Below, piece after piece: positions 41,301-51,998 of a DNA stretch of 64,000 bases. Made by a program: the position numbers and the translations under genes. Position 1 is the stretch's first letter; each line of letters starts with the position of its first letter. The notes beneath the pieces were generated by a model. It had not been told where the DNA came from. It saw only the letters and a program-made list of their open reading frames with translations, and ran no database searches. Origin of the DNA: Halopseudomonas xinjiangensis (GTDB taxonomy: Bacteria > Pseudomonadota > Gammaproteobacteria > Pseudomonadales > Pseudomonadaceae); assembly GCF_900104945.1 (NCBI RefSeq), contig NZ_LT629736.1:2294001-2358000 (forward strand), written 5' to 3'.

Positions 41301-41410
41301 GGCACGGTCGAGGCGGCGGGGCTAAGCCGACCGTCGATCGCATGGGTGCGATCGACGAGCTCAGGACGTACTTGCCGGGTATCGGCGTGCTCTGTCGCCT
41401 CGACCGTGCC
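41301..41410. repeat. Structured element B: 15-bp inverted repeat enclosing an 11-bp hairpin
   Basis: Outer arms GGCACGGTCGAGGCG (41301-41315) and CGCCTCGACCGTGCC (41396-41410) are perfect complements. Inside are GCCGA/TCGGC (41326-41330, 41382-41386) and a hairpin CGTCGATCGCA/TGCGATCGACG (41332-41342, 41347-41357) with a TGGG loop. It lies 74 bases from element A and 55 bases from the rnhB stop. Confidence 0.83.
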
Positions 41411-41465
41411 TGGCACAGACTCAGCCGACGCCAAAGGAACCCAACAAGAGTCATACGCCAGCCAA

Positions 41466-42122
41466 TCAGACCAGCAAAGACGCCGTCTCCAACTGCTCTT
41501 CGTCCTGCTCCGACAGCACTTCCAATCCGAGAGCCTGCCGCACGGGCGCGAAAGAGCGACGGTGGATGACGGTGGCCCCGAGTTCGGCCAGCGCCTGCAG
41601 ATGGAAGGGTGTCGCGTAGCCCTTGTGGCTGGACAATCCATAGCCAGGGTACACCAGATCGAGCTCGCACATCTCCCGGTCGCGGGCGACCTTGGCGAGA
41701 ATGGAGGCAGCTGCGATGGCCGGCACGCGGGCATCACCCTTGATCACTGGCTCGCTGGGCATCGGCAATACCGGACAGCGGTTGCCGTCTACCAATACCC
41801 GGTCGGGCTGGACCGACAAGCCAAGCACGGCCCGCTGCATCGCCAGCATGGTGGCGTGGAGAATATTGAGCTGGTCGATCTCCTCGACTTCGGCCCGGGC
41901 GATGCACCAGGCAATCGCCCTCTCCTGAATGATCGGAAAAAGCTCCTCGCGACGGGCCTCGGTGAGCTTTTTCGAATCGTTCAAGCCTTCGATCGGACGT
42001 AGCGGATCCAGGATCACAGCCGCAGTCACCACAGCGCCGCACAGCGGACCACGGCCCACTTCATCGACGCCCGCGACCAGCTGGCCTTCGGGCAATACCC
42101 ATTCCATGATGACTTGGTTCAT
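41466..42122 (-). CDS. rnhB: Ribonuclease HII
   Basis: A 218-residue enzyme that removes ribonucleotides and RNA from RNA-DNA hybrids. The active-site block [21 protein letters not shown] carries the first Asp-Glu; further acids are in VLVDGN and [13 protein letters not shown]. The start overlaps the lpxB stop by 4 bases (ATGA). It is the last gene of the lpx block before the large gap. Confidence 0.97.
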   Translation of the reverse strand: MNQVIMEWVLPEGQLVAGVDEVGRGPLCGAVVTAAVILDPLRPIEGLNDSKKLTEARREELFPIIQERAIAWCIARAEVEEIDQLNILHATMLAMQRAVLGLSVQPDRVLVDGNRCPVLPMPSEPVIKGDARVPAIAAASILAKVARDREMCELDLVYPGYGLSSHKGYATPFHLQALAELGATVIHRRSFAPVRQALGLEVLSEQDEEQLETASLLV

Positions 42123-43300
42123 GCCAGACGACCCTTCTCTCTCATCAGTTCTATCACTGCGTCGGCCGCAGCGCGGTCCGCGTCACGACGCAACAGATGG
42201 TGCAGTTCAGCGAAGGTAGCTTGCGCCTGCTCCCGCTCCGGGGAGGGATCCAGGCGCGTCAACAAGGCTTGGCCCATCGCTTGCGGCGTGGCGGCGTCCT
42301 GCAGAAACTCCGGAACTACTTCGCGTCGAGCCAGCAGATTGGGCAACGATACATGCCCCACCTTGACCAGCCGCTTGAGTATACGGAAGGTCAGACCAGC
42401 CATGCGGTACGCCACGACCATTGGGCGCTTGAACAGCATGGCTTCCAGCGTCGCGGTACCCGAGGCAATCAGGACAGCGTCGCAGGCCGCGAGCGCCTCG
42501 TGCGACTTCCCATCCAGCAGCTGCAGCCATATATCGACGTTACTCTCGGCGACGATCGCCTGCATCTGAGCCATTCGATCGGCGTTGGCGCACGGCATGA
42601 TGAAGCGCAACTCTGGTCGACGCTCGGCGCACCAGGCGGCAGTTTGCAGAAACAAGCCGCCAAGCTTGCGTAGCTCGCCGTTGCGACTGCCCGGCATCAA
42701 TGCGATCACACGCGCGTCAGCAGGCAGCCCGAGAGTGGCGCGAGCCGCGTTGCGATCCGGCGCTAACGGAATCTGGTCCGCCAGGGTATGACCCACGCAG
42801 CGCACCGGCACACCATGCCGCTGGTACACGTCTTCCTCGAAGGGAAACAGCGTTAGCATCAGATCGGTAGATTGGCGGATGCCCAACACACGCTTCTCGC
42901 GCCATGCCCACACCGAGGGACTAACGTAGTGCACGGTGGGAACGCCTTCAGTCCGTAGCTTTTTCTCGATGTTCAGAACGAAATCCGGCGCGTCGATGCC
43001 GATGAACACATCCGGATTCTGCGCTTTGAAGAATTCGATCAGGTCCTTGCGGATTGCCAATAGCTCACGCAGCCGGCCGAGCACTTCAACCAGCCCCATG
43101 ACCGAAAGCCTATCCATAGGCACCTGGCTGACGAGTCCCTCAGCGATCATGCGCGGCCCGCCTATTCCGATGAACCGCGCGTCAGGGTAATCGCGCTTGA
43201 GCGCGCGCATCAGGCCCGCCCCCAGCGTATCGCCGGATGCTTCACCGGCTACCAGAGCGATACACAGGGGGGAACGAACGGATGCGCTGGGGCCAGCCAT
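42119..43300 (-). CDS. lpxB: Lipid-A-disaccharide synthase
   Basis: A 393-residue GT19 glycosyltransferase joining UDP-diacylglucosamine and lipid X at the inner face of the cytoplasmic membrane. Blocks visible: [51 protein letters not shown] and [15 protein letters not shown] ([16 protein letters not shown]). It starts 3 bases after lpxA ends. Confidence 0.97.
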   Translation of the reverse strand: MAGPSASVRSPLCIALVAGEASGDTLGAGLMRALKRDYPDARFIGIGGPRMIAEGLVSQVPMDRLSVMGLVEVLGRLRELLAIRKDLIEFFKAQNPDVFIGIDAPDFVLNIEKKLRTEGVPTVHYVSPSVWAWREKRVLGIRQSTDLMLTLFPFEEDVYQRHGVPVRCVGHTLADQIPLAPDRNAARATLGLPADARVIALMPGSRNGELRKLGGLFLQTAAWCAERRPELRFIMPCANADRMAQMQAIVAESNVDIWLQLLDGKSHEALAACDAVLIASGTATLEAMLFKRPMVVAYRMAGLTFRILKRLVKVGHVSLPNLLARREVVPEFLQDAATPQAMGQALLTRLDPSPEREQAQATFAELHHLLRRDADRAAADAVIELMREKGRLA

Positions 43301-43303
43301 GGG

Positions 43304-44080
43304 TTAGCGGGTGATGCCGCGAGTTGATGCCAGAATGGAGTCGCGGTAGAGCGCTATTTCAGCAAATTGCGAAGCACTGTCTTCCAGCGCAGCCAACGCT
43401 TCCTGCAACGTCAGCCCCTGACGATACACGGTCTTGTAGGCACGGCGCAGCAAAGCGACCAGCTCAGGGCTATAGCCGCGACGACGCATGCCTTCGAAAT
43501 TCATACCGTGGGCGCTGGCGGGATTTCCGCCGACCATGACGAATGCGGGGATGTCCTTGAACACGGCGCTGTTGGCCGCGCTCATCGACCAGGCGCCAAG
43601 CCGGCAGAACTGGTGCACCGTGGTGTAGCCGCCAAGGATGGCACCGTCACCGACATGTACGTGTCCGGCGATGGTGGCGTTGTTCGCCATGATGATGTTG
43701 TCACCGACGACGCAGTCGTGAGCCACGTGAACGTATGCCATGAGCAAGTTGTTACTTCCGATGGAAGTAATGCCCTGGTCCTGCACCGTACCGCGATGAA
43801 GGGTGCAACCTTCGCGGATGATATTGTTATCGCCGATCACCAGCCGGGTCGGCTCGCCGCGGTACTTCTTGTCCTGGCAGTCTTCGCCGACCGAGGCGAA
43901 CTGGAAGATCCGGTTGCCCTGTCCGATCGTGGTAGGCCCCTTGATCACGACATGCGGACCAATGACCGTCCCAGCAGCGATTTCCACGTCCGGGCCTATC
44001 AGAGTCCAGGGCCCGACCTCGACATCATCAGCCAGCCGAGCGGCCGGATCGACGATTGCCTGAGGATGAATCCGACTCAT
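43304..44080 (-). CDS. lpxA: UDP-N-acetylglucosamine O-acyltransferase
   Basis: A 258-residue left-handed beta-helix enzyme for the first step of lipid A synthesis. Hexapeptide repeats run through residues 1-180; the catalytic His is in [13 protein letters not shown], and [22 protein letters not shown] opens the protein. Its ATG overlaps the fabZ stop (ATGA). In pseudomonads this enzyme usually takes 3-hydroxydecanoyl-ACP; chain-length residues were not assessed. Confidence 0.97.
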   Translation of the reverse strand: MSRIHPQAIVDPAARLADDVEVGPWTLIGPDVEIAAGTVIGPHVVIKGPTTIGQGNRIFQFASVGEDCQDKKYRGEPTRLVIGDNNIIREGCTLHRGTVQDQGITSIGSNNLLMAYVHVAHDCVVGDNIIMANNATIAGHVHVGDGAILGGYTTVHQFCRLGAWSMSAANSAVFKDIPAFVMVGGNPASAHGMNFEGMRRRGYSPELVALLRRAYKTVYRQGLTLQEALAALEDSASQFAEIALYRDSILASTRGITR

Positions 44081-44514
44081 ATCTTGCGTTCCGCGCAGAT
44101 GATTTCAGCAGCGCAGACTTCATGCGCGCCAACGATCGCGCGGCAGGAAAACCGCCAGATGCCGCGCTTGTTGCTGAGATGCTGGGCCTCGAGCTGCAAC
44201 TGGTCACCCGGCACGACAGGCTGGCGAAAGCGCAGCTTGTCCGAGCCGACGAAGTAGTACAGCGTTCCATCCGAGGGCTTCACATTCATCATCTTGAAGC
44301 CGAGCAGACCAGCGGCCTGAGCCATTGCTTCAATGATCAGCACGCCAGGCATGATGGGATGTTGCGGGAAGTGTCCGTTGAAGAAAGGCTCGTTAACCGA
44401 TACGTTCTTGTAGGCCCGAATGCGGCGATTCTCGAGATCCAGCTCCACCACCCGATCCACCAGCAGGAACGGGTACCGGTGGGGCAGGTATTCTTTGATT
44501 TCGTTGATGTCCAT
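44077..44514 (-). CDS. fabZ: 3-hydroxyacyl-ACP dehydratase FabZ
   Basis: A 145-residue hotdog dehydratase of fatty-acid elongation. The active site is in [21 protein letters not shown], with the His and, downstream, the Glu. [13 protein letters not shown] near residue 10 is standard. Sitting between lpxD and lpxA, it competes with LpxA/LpxD for hydroxyacyl-ACP. Confidence 0.98.
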   Translation of the reverse strand: MDINEIKEYLPHRYPFLLVDRVVELDLENRRIRAYKNVSVNEPFFNGHFPQHPIMPGVLIIEAMAQAAGLLGFKMMNVKPSDGTLYYFVGSDKLRFRQPVVPGDQLQLEAQHLSNKRGIWRFSCRAIVGAHEVCAAEIICAERKI

Positions 44515-44556
44515 GTAGGCAAGCCTTGCAGTGAAATTGGTGCGCCGCAGCGCCGG

Positions 44557-45615
44557 TCAGGACTCTGAAGAATCCTGCGCAGCTGGAGTCACTGCCGCCA
44601 GCTGCTTCTCCATTTGCTGCACCCGCTTGGCCAGCGAATCCAGCTGCCGAATCCGCGCAGCGCTCTTCCTCCATTCAGCCGCAGGCTGCATGGCCGTCCC
44701 GGAGGAGTAAGCGCCTGGTTCTGTGATCGAGCGGGTGACCATGGTCATGCCGCTGACGAAAACATTGTCGCAGACCTCGATGTGGCCGACCATGCCAACG
44801 CCCCCGGCGATCATGCAGTGGCTGCCGATTCTGGTACTGCCCGAAATCCCCACACAGGCCGCCATGGCGGTGTGGTCACCGATCTGCACGTTGTGCGCGA
44901 TCTGGATCTGATTGTCGAGTTTGACGCCGTTGCCGATGACGGTATCGGCGAGAGCGCCGCGATCGATGGCGGTATTCGCACCGATCTCCACGTCGTCGCC
45001 AATGGTGACACCACCGATCTGCGCAATTTTTTCCCATCGACCGCCGCTATTGGCGAAGCCGAAACCTTCCGAACCGATGACCGCGCCGGACTGAATCACT
45101 ACCCCAGCGCCGATCCGTACATCGTGATACAGCGTGACCCTCGGCGCGAGCCAGCCGCCCTGGCCGATCCGGGAGCGCGCGCCGACGTGACAGTGCGCAC
45201 CGAGCGTGACGCCCGCGCCCACTTCAGCCTGGGCCTCGATCACCACAAAGGGACCCACTGACGCCTCGGGATGCACCGTTGCGTCGTCAGCGACTACCGC
45301 GGTCGGATGAATGCCTGCAGCAGGACGCGGCTTGGGATCGAATCTATGGGACAGCCGGGCATAGGCAAGATACGGATCGCTGACGATCAGGGCGTTGCCG
45401 CCAAAACCTTCAGCGTCGGCCTCGCGCAAAAGCACCGCCGCCGCGCGAGTCGTAGCGAGAAGCTTGCGGTACTGTGCATTCGCCAGGAAGCTCAGCTGGT
45501 CAGGGCCTGCGTCAGCCAGCGTAGAGAGTCCGGTAATCGGCAGGGAGCCGTCACCAACCAGCCGGGCGTCAAGCACTTCGGCCAGTTGCGACAGGGAAAG
45601 GCGAGTGTCAGCCAT
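44557..45615 (-). CDS. lpxD: UDP-3-O-acylglucosamine N-acyltransferase
   Basis: A 352-residue acyltransferase adding the second hydroxyacyl chain in lipid A synthesis. An N-terminal uridine-binding domain ([29 protein letters not shown]) precedes a beta-helix of hexapeptide repeats (residues ~105-300) with the catalytic His region [16 protein letters not shown]. The C-terminus is a short coiled helix ([15 protein letters not shown]). It lies 3 bases downstream of ompH. Confidence 0.97.
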   Translation of the reverse strand: MADTRLSLSQLAEVLDARLVGDGSLPITGLSTLADAGPDQLSFLANAQYRKLLATTRAAAVLLREADAEGFGGNALIVSDPYLAYARLSHRFDPKPRPAAGIHPTAVVADDATVHPEASVGPFVVIEAQAEVGAGVTLGAHCHVGARSRIGQGGWLAPRVTLYHDVRIGAGVVIQSGAVIGSEGFGFANSGGRWEKIAQIGGVTIGDDVEIGANTAIDRGALADTVIGNGVKLDNQIQIAHNVQIGDHTAMAACVGISGSTRIGSHCMIAGGVGMVGHIEVCDNVFVSGMTMVTRSITEPGAYSSGTAMQPAAEWRKSAARIRQLDSLAKRVQQMEKQLAAVTPAAQDSSES

Positions 45616-45618
45616 GGT

Positions 45619-46125
45619 TTAGCGGGCGCTGTTCAGGCGCTCGATGACCTGGCGGGTGATATCGAAGTCCGGCTTGACGTCCACCACCGCGCTGCGGTCG
45701 ATAACCAGATCGTAATTGCCCGACTGGATGATAGCCTGAACCGCTTCTTCAAGCTTGGGACGCAGGGTTTCGACGACCTGCCGCTCGTCCTTGGCGCGTT
45801 GTTCGTTCAGCTCGCGGGAAAGAGACTGGAACTCGCGTGCTTTCTGGCGGAACTCCAGATCGAGCTTTTCCTTTTCGGTCTGATCCAGCTTCTCACCGTC
45901 CTGCTGCATACGCTCCTGCAAGCGTTTGGCCTCGCTCTCCAGGTTGCGCAGACGCTGCACCTGAGTGCCGTACTTCTTTTCGGCATCGGCGGAGTAACGC
46001 TTGGCGGCATCGGACTCTACCAGTGCCATCTGATAATCGAGCACGGCAATTTTCATTTCGGCAGCAGCTGGGAAGCTGGCGAGCACCATCAAGGACATTG
46101 CTGCAACGCTAATTAACTTACGCAC
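45619..46125 (-). CDS. ompH: OmpH/Skp family periplasmic chaperone
   Basis: A 168-residue chaperone escorting outer-membrane proteins to BamA. The signal peptide ends at AAA before EMKIAVLDYQMALVES. The remainder is long charged helices (KRYSADAEKKYGTQVQRLRN, LEFRQKAREFQSLSRELNEQ) forming the Skp tentacles. The GTG at 46125 (MRKLIS) matches pseudomonad OmpH, with AGGAG 9 bases upstream; a TTG at 46131 is in frame but sits too close to the ribosome site. It follows bamA. Confidence 0.93.
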   Translation of the reverse strand: MRKLISVAAMSLMVLASFPAAAEMKIAVLDYQMALVESDAAKRYSADAEKKYGTQVQRLRNLESEAKRLQERMQQDGEKLDQTEKEKLDLEFRQKAREFQSLSRELNEQRAKDERQVVETLRPKLEEAVQAIIQSGNYDLVIDRSAVVDVKPDFDITRQVIERLNSAR

Positions 46126-46167
46126 CTTCAACTGCTCCTGAGTTTTGTAATGTGAGAGGGGTCAGCT

Positions 46168-48519
46168 TCAGAACGTCTGACCCAAGGTGAACTGGAAAAC
46201 CTGGGTGTCGTCTTCCGCTTCGTCGTTCAAGGGCATCGCTAGGCTGAACCCGAGCGGGCCCAGAGCGGTCAGCCATGACAAACCAACACCGGCGCTGTAA
46301 CGTAACTGACCGGCATCTACGCTACCACAGCCCGGATTCTCACGGCCATTCAGCAGCTGAGTGTTTTCACATTCTGTATCGAAGATATTACCCACGTCGA
46401 CGAACAGCACAGTACGCAGCGATCGCTGGTCAGTGACGAACGGTGCGGGGAAAATCAGTTCCGCGCCACCGGTGACCTTGATATTGCCACCGAAGGGTAG
46501 CTGATCGCGGTCTGGATCGATCGTCGCCGGTGTGCTGCGCGGGCCGAGCGAGCTGTCGCGGAAACCCCGCACCGAGCCGATACCGCCAGCATAATAATGC
46601 TCGTAGAAAGGTACTCGGCCAGTATCACCGAAGCTCCCGGCGTAACCCAGGTTCGCATGCATGCGCAGGGTCAATGCTTCGCTAACCGGTAGGAACTTCT
46701 GACCGCGATAGTCGACCTTGTAGAAACTCAGATCGCTTCCCGGAATGGTGGACTCCACATTGAGGTTTTGCGACGACCCCCGATCAGGAAACACACCGCG
46801 ATTGAGCGTTGACTGCGACCAGCCGGCATTCAACTTGAAGTTGGTGAAGGAATCGCCCTCCTCCTCAAGGAACCTGACGATTTCCTGCACGGTATAGGTG
46901 CCGGTCTGGATATCGTCCTGCTGTGCGTTCAGTCCGAAGGACAGGCGCGAAGTATCGCTGATGGGGTAACCGACGTTGAAACCAGCGCCATAGGAGTCCA
47001 CCGCGTAACTGGAGATGTCGACGTTGAGCTCGTCATAGTCCGTGGTCCGGTAGAAGGCGTTGTATCCCAGGCTGACCCCGTCGACCGTGAAGTAAGGATC
47101 CAGAAAGCCGAACGACAGCGAAGTCTGGTACTCGGACCGGTTGGCGCTGACGCTCACCCGGTTGCCGGTGCCGAAGAAGTTGTTCTGACTGATCGAGCCG
47201 CCAAGAATCAGACCAGTACCCTGCGCGAAGCCGATACTCGCGGTAATCGAACCAGATGGTTGCTCCTCGACGGAGTAGTTCACGTCGATCAGGTCTTCCG
47301 CACCGGGAACCGGTACGGTCTCCACGTCGACTTCCTTGAAAAAGCCGAGGCGCTCGAGTCGCACCTTGGATTGGTCGATCAGATGAGTCGAGGCCCAGCC
47401 GCCTTCCATCTGCCGCATTTCACGGCGCAGGACTTCGTCGTCAGTCTTGGTGTTGCCGCGGAAGTTGATGCGGTTAACGTAGGCGCGACGACCCGGGTCA
47501 ACGAAGAAAGTAACCGTCACGGTACGGTCGTCTTCGTGGATTTCAGGAATCGCGTTGACGTTGGCGAAGGTATATCCCTCGTTACCCAGGCGACGGGTAA
47601 CCAGATCGCTGCTGGCGGTCATTACCTGGCGCGAGAACACCTGGCCCGGCTCGACCAGCAACAACCGCTCGACTTCGCTTTCATCTACTTTCAGGTCACC
47701 GGAAAGCTTGACGTCCCGAACGGTATAGCGGTCGCCTTCGTTGATGTTGACGGTGATATAGACGTTGCGCTTGTCGGGGGTGATCGATACCTGAGTAGAG
47801 GCTACATCCATGTTGATGTAACCGCGGTCCAGGTAGTGGGAACGCAGGCGCTCTAGATCGCCGGAGAGTTTTTCACGCGAGTACTTGTCATCGTTGCGCA
47901 GGAATGAGAACCAACCGGAGGTACTCAATTCGAACAGGTCGACCAGCTCCTCGGTGGGGAACACCGTGTTACCGACGACGTTGATGTGCTTGATCGAGGC
48001 AACCTGGCCTTCATCGACGATGATGCGCAGCGCTACCCGGTTACGCGGCTCGGCAACGACTTCGGTTTCGATGTCGGCAGAATAGCGACCCTGGGCAACG
48101 TACTGGCGGAGCAGCTCGTTGCGCACACCTTCCAGTGTGGCCTGCTGGAATATCTCGCCCTCCGCGAGACCGGCAGCGCGCAGACCTTCGAGGAGGTCCT
48201 CGCTCTTCAGCGCTTTGTTACCCTCCAGCTCGATCGAGGAAATGGAAGGACGTTCGACCAGGTTGATCACCAGCACGTTGCCTTCACGGCCGAGCTGAAT
48301 GTCCTGGAAGAAGCCGGTACGGAACAGCGAGCGCGAAGCATCGACCAACTCCTGATCGTCCACCTCGTCGCCAATATTCAGCGGCAAAGCACTGAACACG
48401 CTACCAGCCGAGACACGTTGCAACCCATTGACGCGAATGTCGGAGATCCGGAAGGAATCTGCAAAAACTTCCGGCGCCAGGAGAATCATCAGTAGCGCAG
48501 GCAATAGGTAACGTTTCAT
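46168..48519 (-). CDS. bamA: Outer membrane protein assembly factor BamA
   Basis: A 783-residue Omp85 protein. The signal peptide is residues 1-20 (ending EVFA). Five POTRA domains span ~22-420, seen from repeated patterns such as ISDIRVNGLQRVSAG and YTVRDVKLSGDLKVDES. A beta-barrel follows, with the conserved loop-6 motif SVRGFRDSSLGPR and a C-terminal Phe in FQFTLGQTF. It is the core of the BAM complex and is essential. Gene order rseP-bamA-ompH-lpxD is conserved. Confidence 0.98.
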   Translation of the reverse strand: MKRYLLPALLMILLAPEVFADSFRISDIRVNGLQRVSAGSVFSALPLNIGDEVDDQELVDASRSLFRTGFFQDIQLGREGNVLVINLVERPSISSIELEGNKALKSEDLLEGLRAAGLAEGEIFQQATLEGVRNELLRQYVAQGRYSADIETEVVAEPRNRVALRIIVDEGQVASIKHINVVGNTVFPTEELVDLFELSTSGWFSFLRNDDKYSREKLSGDLERLRSHYLDRGYINMDVASTQVSITPDKRNVYITVNINEGDRYTVRDVKLSGDLKVDESEVERLLLVEPGQVFSRQVMTASSDLVTRRLGNEGYTFANVNAIPEIHEDDRTVTVTFFVDPGRRAYVNRINFRGNTKTDDEVLRREMRQMEGGWASTHLIDQSKVRLERLGFFKEVDVETVPVPGAEDLIDVNYSVEEQPSGSITASIGFAQGTGLILGGSISQNNFFGTGNRVSVSANRSEYQTSLSFGFLDPYFTVDGVSLGYNAFYRTTDYDELNVDISSYAVDSYGAGFNVGYPISDTSRLSFGLNAQQDDIQTGTYTVQEIVRFLEEEGDSFTNFKLNAGWSQSTLNRGVFPDRGSSQNLNVESTIPGSDLSFYKVDYRGQKFLPVSEALTLRMHANLGYAGSFGDTGRVPFYEHYYAGGIGSVRGFRDSSLGPRSTPATIDPDRDQLPFGGNIKVTGGAELIFPAPFVTDQRSLRTVLFVDVGNIFDTECENTQLLNGRENPGCGSVDAGQLRYSAGVGLSWLTALGPLGFSLAMPLNDEAEDDTQVFQFTLGQTF

Positions 48520-48597
48520 GAAATCCGTTCTGACTGACTGGTTGAAATAATTGGCCGCCGCTACCTTACGACAGCTCGGCTTTCACTGCCTTCTCGA

Positions 48598-49956
48598 TCA
48601 GCCCAAACGGCTGATATCGTTGTAGATGGCAAATACCATCACACCAACGATAAGTGTCAGGCCGATCTGCAAACCCCAGGCCTGAATACGCTCCGACAGC
48701 GGCTTGCCCCGAATCCATTCAGCGACGTAATAAACCAAGTGACCGCCATCAAGGACTGGAATCGGCAACAGGTTCAGTACGCCCAGACTGATACTCAGAT
48801 AGGCGAGGAAGCTGAGAAAGCTTTCTGGACCGGACTTGGCGGAAGCGCCCGCCACTTTAGCAATGGTTATCGGGCCGCTCAAGTTTTTTGCCGAGACCAG
48901 GCCAGTGAGCATTTTCTTCAGCGACTCGAGGGTCAGGACCGTCATGTCCCAGGTTTTGCCCAGCGCGACCGGTATCGCTACCAGCGGGTTGTAATCGATG
49001 CTGCGAACCATGTGCTCCGGCCAGTCGAACGAAGCGACGCCTGCTCCGATGAAGCCTACGCTGCGGCCGTCGTTTTCCCGGACACGTGGCGTCACTTCGA
49101 TCATCCGCGTGTCACCGTCCCGTTCGACGGTCAACCGCAACGACTCACCGGCGCTTCCCTGGATCGCCGGGACCACCTGCCTTACCCAGTCCTGCACCGG
49201 CTCGCCGTTGATAGCCTGGATCAGATCGCCTTCCTGCAAGCCCGCCGCCTCCGCAGCGCCGTCCGGGCTTATCTGTCCGATACGTGGCTCAACCGCCGGC
49301 TGCCAGGACGTCAGCCCCAGGGCCTCGATCGGATCAGGTTGGTCTGCTCCACGCAGCCAGTCTTGAAGCATCAATGTATAGTTCTGCGCTGCACTATCCG
49401 GAGCTTCGCGGGCTAGTACTTCCAGCCGGCCGGTTTCGCCCAGACGCCGAATCAATTGTAGATTCACCTCATGCCAACTGGGCGTGGCGACACCGTCGAT
49501 CTCCACCAACTCCATGCCTTCGACGAGACCGGCGCGCTCGGCAACGCTACCCGGCTCCACCGGCCCGAGTACCGGAGCGATAGTGGTGATGCCCATAACG
49601 GCAATCAGCCAGAACGCGACGATGGCCAGCAGAAAGTTGGCTACCGGACCGGCGCAGACGATCGCGATGCGCTTTTTGACATCCTTGCGGTTGAAAGCCT
49701 GGTCCAGTTCGGATGCATCTACAGGCCCTTCCCGCTCGTCCAGCATCTTTACGTAGCCGCCGAGCGGAATGGCGGCGATCGCGTATTCGGTGCCGCGCTT
49801 GTCCCGCCAGCTGAACAGCGCTTTTCCAAACCCCACGGAAAATCTCAGCACCTTGACGCCGCAGCGCCGGGCTACCCAGAAATGACCATACTCGTGGATG
49901 GTGACCAGCAGCCCAAGGGCCACGATGGTCGCAAGAAGGGTAAACAGAAGATCCAT
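48598..49956 (-). CDS. rseP: RIP metalloprotease RseP (site-2 protease)
   Basis: A 452-residue intramembrane zinc protease that cleaves anti-sigma factors such as MucA/RseA during envelope stress. HEYGH at residues 21-25 in the first membrane helix binds zinc, and the third ligand is in IPVLDGGHLVYY near residue 400. Two PDZ domains occupy ~115-310 (VEPGSVAERAGL, GQISPDGAAEAAGLQEGD). It sits between dxr and bamA. Confidence 0.97.
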   Translation of the reverse strand: MDLLFTLLATIVALGLLVTIHEYGHFWVARRCGVKVLRFSVGFGKALFSWRDKRGTEYAIAAIPLGGYVKMLDEREGPVDASELDQAFNRKDVKKRIAIVCAGPVANFLLAIVAFWLIAVMGITTIAPVLGPVEPGSVAERAGLVEGMELVEIDGVATPSWHEVNLQLIRRLGETGRLEVLAREAPDSAAQNYTLMLQDWLRGADQPDPIEALGLTSWQPAVEPRIGQISPDGAAEAAGLQEGDLIQAINGEPVQDWVRQVVPAIQGSAGESLRLTVERDGDTRMIEVTPRVRENDGRSVGFIGAGVASFDWPEHMVRSIDYNPLVAIPVALGKTWDMTVLTLESLKKMLTGLVSAKNLSGPITIAKVAGASAKSGPESFLSFLAYLSISLGVLNLLPIPVLDGGHLVYYVAEWIRGKPLSERIQAWGLQIGLTLIVGVMVFAIYNDISRLG

Positions 49957-50001
49957 TGACGCCTCGTTCGGGCGAGGCGGTCAAAGACCTGCCTCAGCCA
50001 G

Positions 50002-51186
50002 TCAAACTTTGTTCGCCAGCCAGGTGGCGGCATGCTCGCGCGCAAGCCGATCGGCTTGAAGAATGTGGTCCAGATCGCGAACCGTTTCCGCCGGCAGGCT
50101 GCTGAGCGCGTCGTCGATGATAACAGGGATGTCGGTAAAACCAATGCGCCGACTGAGAAACGCCTCGACGGCCACTTCGTTCGCCGCGTTGAGCACGGCG
50201 CTGGCGGTCCCGCCCGCCTCGGCTGCGGCGCGAGCCAGACGTAGACAAGGGAAGCGCTCGACATCAGGCGATTCGAAATCCAGACAGGCAACTTGCAGCA
50301 AATCCAGCGCGGCGACCCCGGAGTCGATGCGCTCCGGCCAGGCCAATGCATGGGCAATCGGGGTGCGCATGTCAGGATTGCCAAGCTGCGCCAGCACGGA
50401 CCCGTCGACGTATTCCACCATTGAGTGGATGACGCTCTGCGGATGCACGACAATCTCCACCTGCTGCGGACTGGCGTCGAACAGCCAGCATGCCTCGATC
50501 AGCTCCAGACCCTTGTTCATCATGCTGGCCGAGTCGACCGAGATCTTCTGCCCCATCGACCAGTTGGGATGCGCGCAGGCCTGTTCCGGGCTCACGCCAG
50601 CTAACTGGTCCAACGGATATTGGCGAAACGGCCCTCCGGAAGCCGTTAGCAATATCTTGCGCACGCCAACGCTGGCTAGGCCATCGGCGTAGCCTGGCGG
50701 CATGCACTGAAAGATGGCGTTGTGTTCACTATCGATGGGTAGCAGTCTGGCTCCGGACACCTTCACCGCGTCCATGAACAGGCTGCCGGACATGACCAGC
50801 GCTTCCTTGTTCGCCAGCAGGACCCGCTTGCCAGCCTGTACTGCTGCCAGAGTAGGCGCGAGCCCAGCCGCACCGACGATGGCAGCCATGACCGCATCGA
50901 CGCGCTCGTCCGCTGCAACGCTGGAGAGCGCTTCGGCACCATGCAGAACGCGAGTCTGCTTGCCCGCGGACTGCAGTGTGGATTGCAAAACCGCCGCCTG
51001 TTTACCGTCTGCTACCACAGCGTATACCGGATCGTGCTCCATGCACTGAGCCTGAAGCACATCCATCCGGCTATGGCCGGTCAGGGCGAATACCCCGTAG
51101 CGATCCGGATGACGAGCGATGACATCCAGTGTACTGACTCCTATCGAGCCGGTAGCGCCTAGAATGCAGACTTGGCTAGTGGTCAC
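50002..51186 (-). CDS. dxr: 1-deoxy-D-xylulose 5-phosphate reductoisomerase
   Basis: A 394-residue NADPH enzyme making 2-C-methylerythritol 4-phosphate, the substrate of IspD also encoded in this window. The nucleotide motif is [16 protein letters not shown], and [25 protein letters not shown] and [10 protein letters not shown] are the metal and substrate-binding blocks. The start overlaps the cdsA stop by 4 bases. Confidence 0.97.
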   Translation of the reverse strand: MTTSQVCILGATGSIGVSTLDVIARHPDRYGVFALTGHSRMDVLQAQCMEHDPVYAVVADGKQAAVLQSTLQSAGKQTRVLHGAEALSSVAADERVDAVMAAIVGAAGLAPTLAAVQAGKRVLLANKEALVMSGSLFMDAVKVSGARLLPIDSEHNAIFQCMPPGYADGLASVGVRKILLTASGGPFRQYPLDQLAGVSPEQACAHPNWSMGQKISVDSASMMNKGLELIEACWLFDASPQQVEIVVHPQSVIHSMVEYVDGSVLAQLGNPDMRTPIAHALAWPERIDSGVAALDLLQVACLDFESPDVERFPCLRLARAAAEAGGTASAVLNAANEVAVEAFLSRRIGFTDIPVIIDDALSSLPAETVRDLDHILQADRLAREHAATWLANKV

Positions 51187-51998
51187 CCAAGACGGCTCCC
51201 GACCAGTAGCCAGCAGAGCGCGAATACCGGTATGGCGGCGGTCAGGCTGTCGATCCGATCCATGATGCCTCCATGCCCCGGAAGCAGGTTGCTGCTGTCC
51301 TTCATACCCTGTTCACGCTTGAACAAGCTTTCGGTAAGGTCGCCGACCACGGAGAACAGCACGACTAGCAGCGCGCCCAACTGGCCTAGCAGCAGATCAG
51401 GCAGTGGCCAGTCGAGATAGACAAGAACACCCAGCGTGGCCAACTGCGTGAAGATCACACCGCCGTACAAGCCTTCCCGCGTCTTACCCGGACTGACGTT
51501 GGGTAAGAGCTTGTTGCGACCGAAATTCTTGCCGGCGACATAGGCGCCGATGTCGGCAATCCAGATCAACAGCAGAACAGCCAGAATGAGCAACAGGCCG
51601 GACGGCTGCTCACGCAGCCAGACCAGGCCGTACCAGGCCGGCAGCAGCACCACGAGACCGAATAGCTGACAGACCATTGACCCGGCCCAGATGCCACGTC
51701 CGTTCGGATAGCGAATGATGAGGAAAGTCGCGAACACCCACCAGACTGCAGCAGGTGTGAATAGATATTCAGGCGGCCAGGTATCGCGATACAGACCGAC
51801 CATCAGCAGCGCGACAGCCAGAGCGTAAATGACCCGCCCCTTCTGCGTTGTTTCGCCACCGAGCCGTGCCCACTCCCAGGCGGCGAGCGCAACTATCGCA
51901 CCAACGAACAGAGCGAAAGGCATTCCCTCGAGGAACACGAAGCCGGCAATGGCCAGCGGGGCGAGTATGACGGCGGTTATGACGCGCTGTTTCAGCAT
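51183..51998 (-). CDS. cdsA: Phosphatidate cytidylyltransferase
   Basis: A 271-residue integral membrane enzyme with about eight membrane helices; it makes CDP-diacylglycerol from phosphatidate and CTP. The family signature is [20 protein letters not shown], continuing with GIMDRID near the C-terminus. Its start and the uppS stop share one base (TGATG). Confidence 0.97.
   Translation of the reverse strand: MLKQRVITAVILAPLAIAGFVFLEGMPFALFVGAIVALAAWEWARLGGETTQKGRVIYALAVALLMVGLYRDTWPPEYLFTPAAVWWVFATFLIIRYPNGRGIWAGSMVCQLFGLVVLLPAWYGLVWLREQPSGLLLILAVLLLIWIADIGAYVAGKNFGRNKLLPNVSPGKTREGLYGGVIFTQLATLGVLVYLDWPLPDLLLGQLGALLVVLFSVVGDLTESLFKREQGMKDSSNLLPGHGGIMDRIDSLTAAIPVFALCWLLVGSRLG

Larger units (their letters stand above)
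40925..41465. other. Gene-less interval between rnhB and dnaE with dense inverted repeats
   Basis: This 541-base stretch has no credible coding sequence; open frames on either strand are shadows running out of rnhB or lack any composition signal. The first ~160 bases next to dnaE presumably hold its promoter. From 41089 to 41410 there are two complex palindromic modules, listed separately. In P. aeruginosa, as I recall it, an amino-acid permease gene sits between dnaE and rnhB, so the site appears variable in the genus. Confidence 0.75.

Noticed and set aside
40892-41569. Plus-strand 225-codon open frame across the rnhB-dnaE gap
   Set aside because: It overlaps the dnaE start and the rnhB 3' end, reads through all the hairpins, is rich in Arg/Pro as expected of GC-rich shadow frames, and has no ribosome site or recognisable motif.
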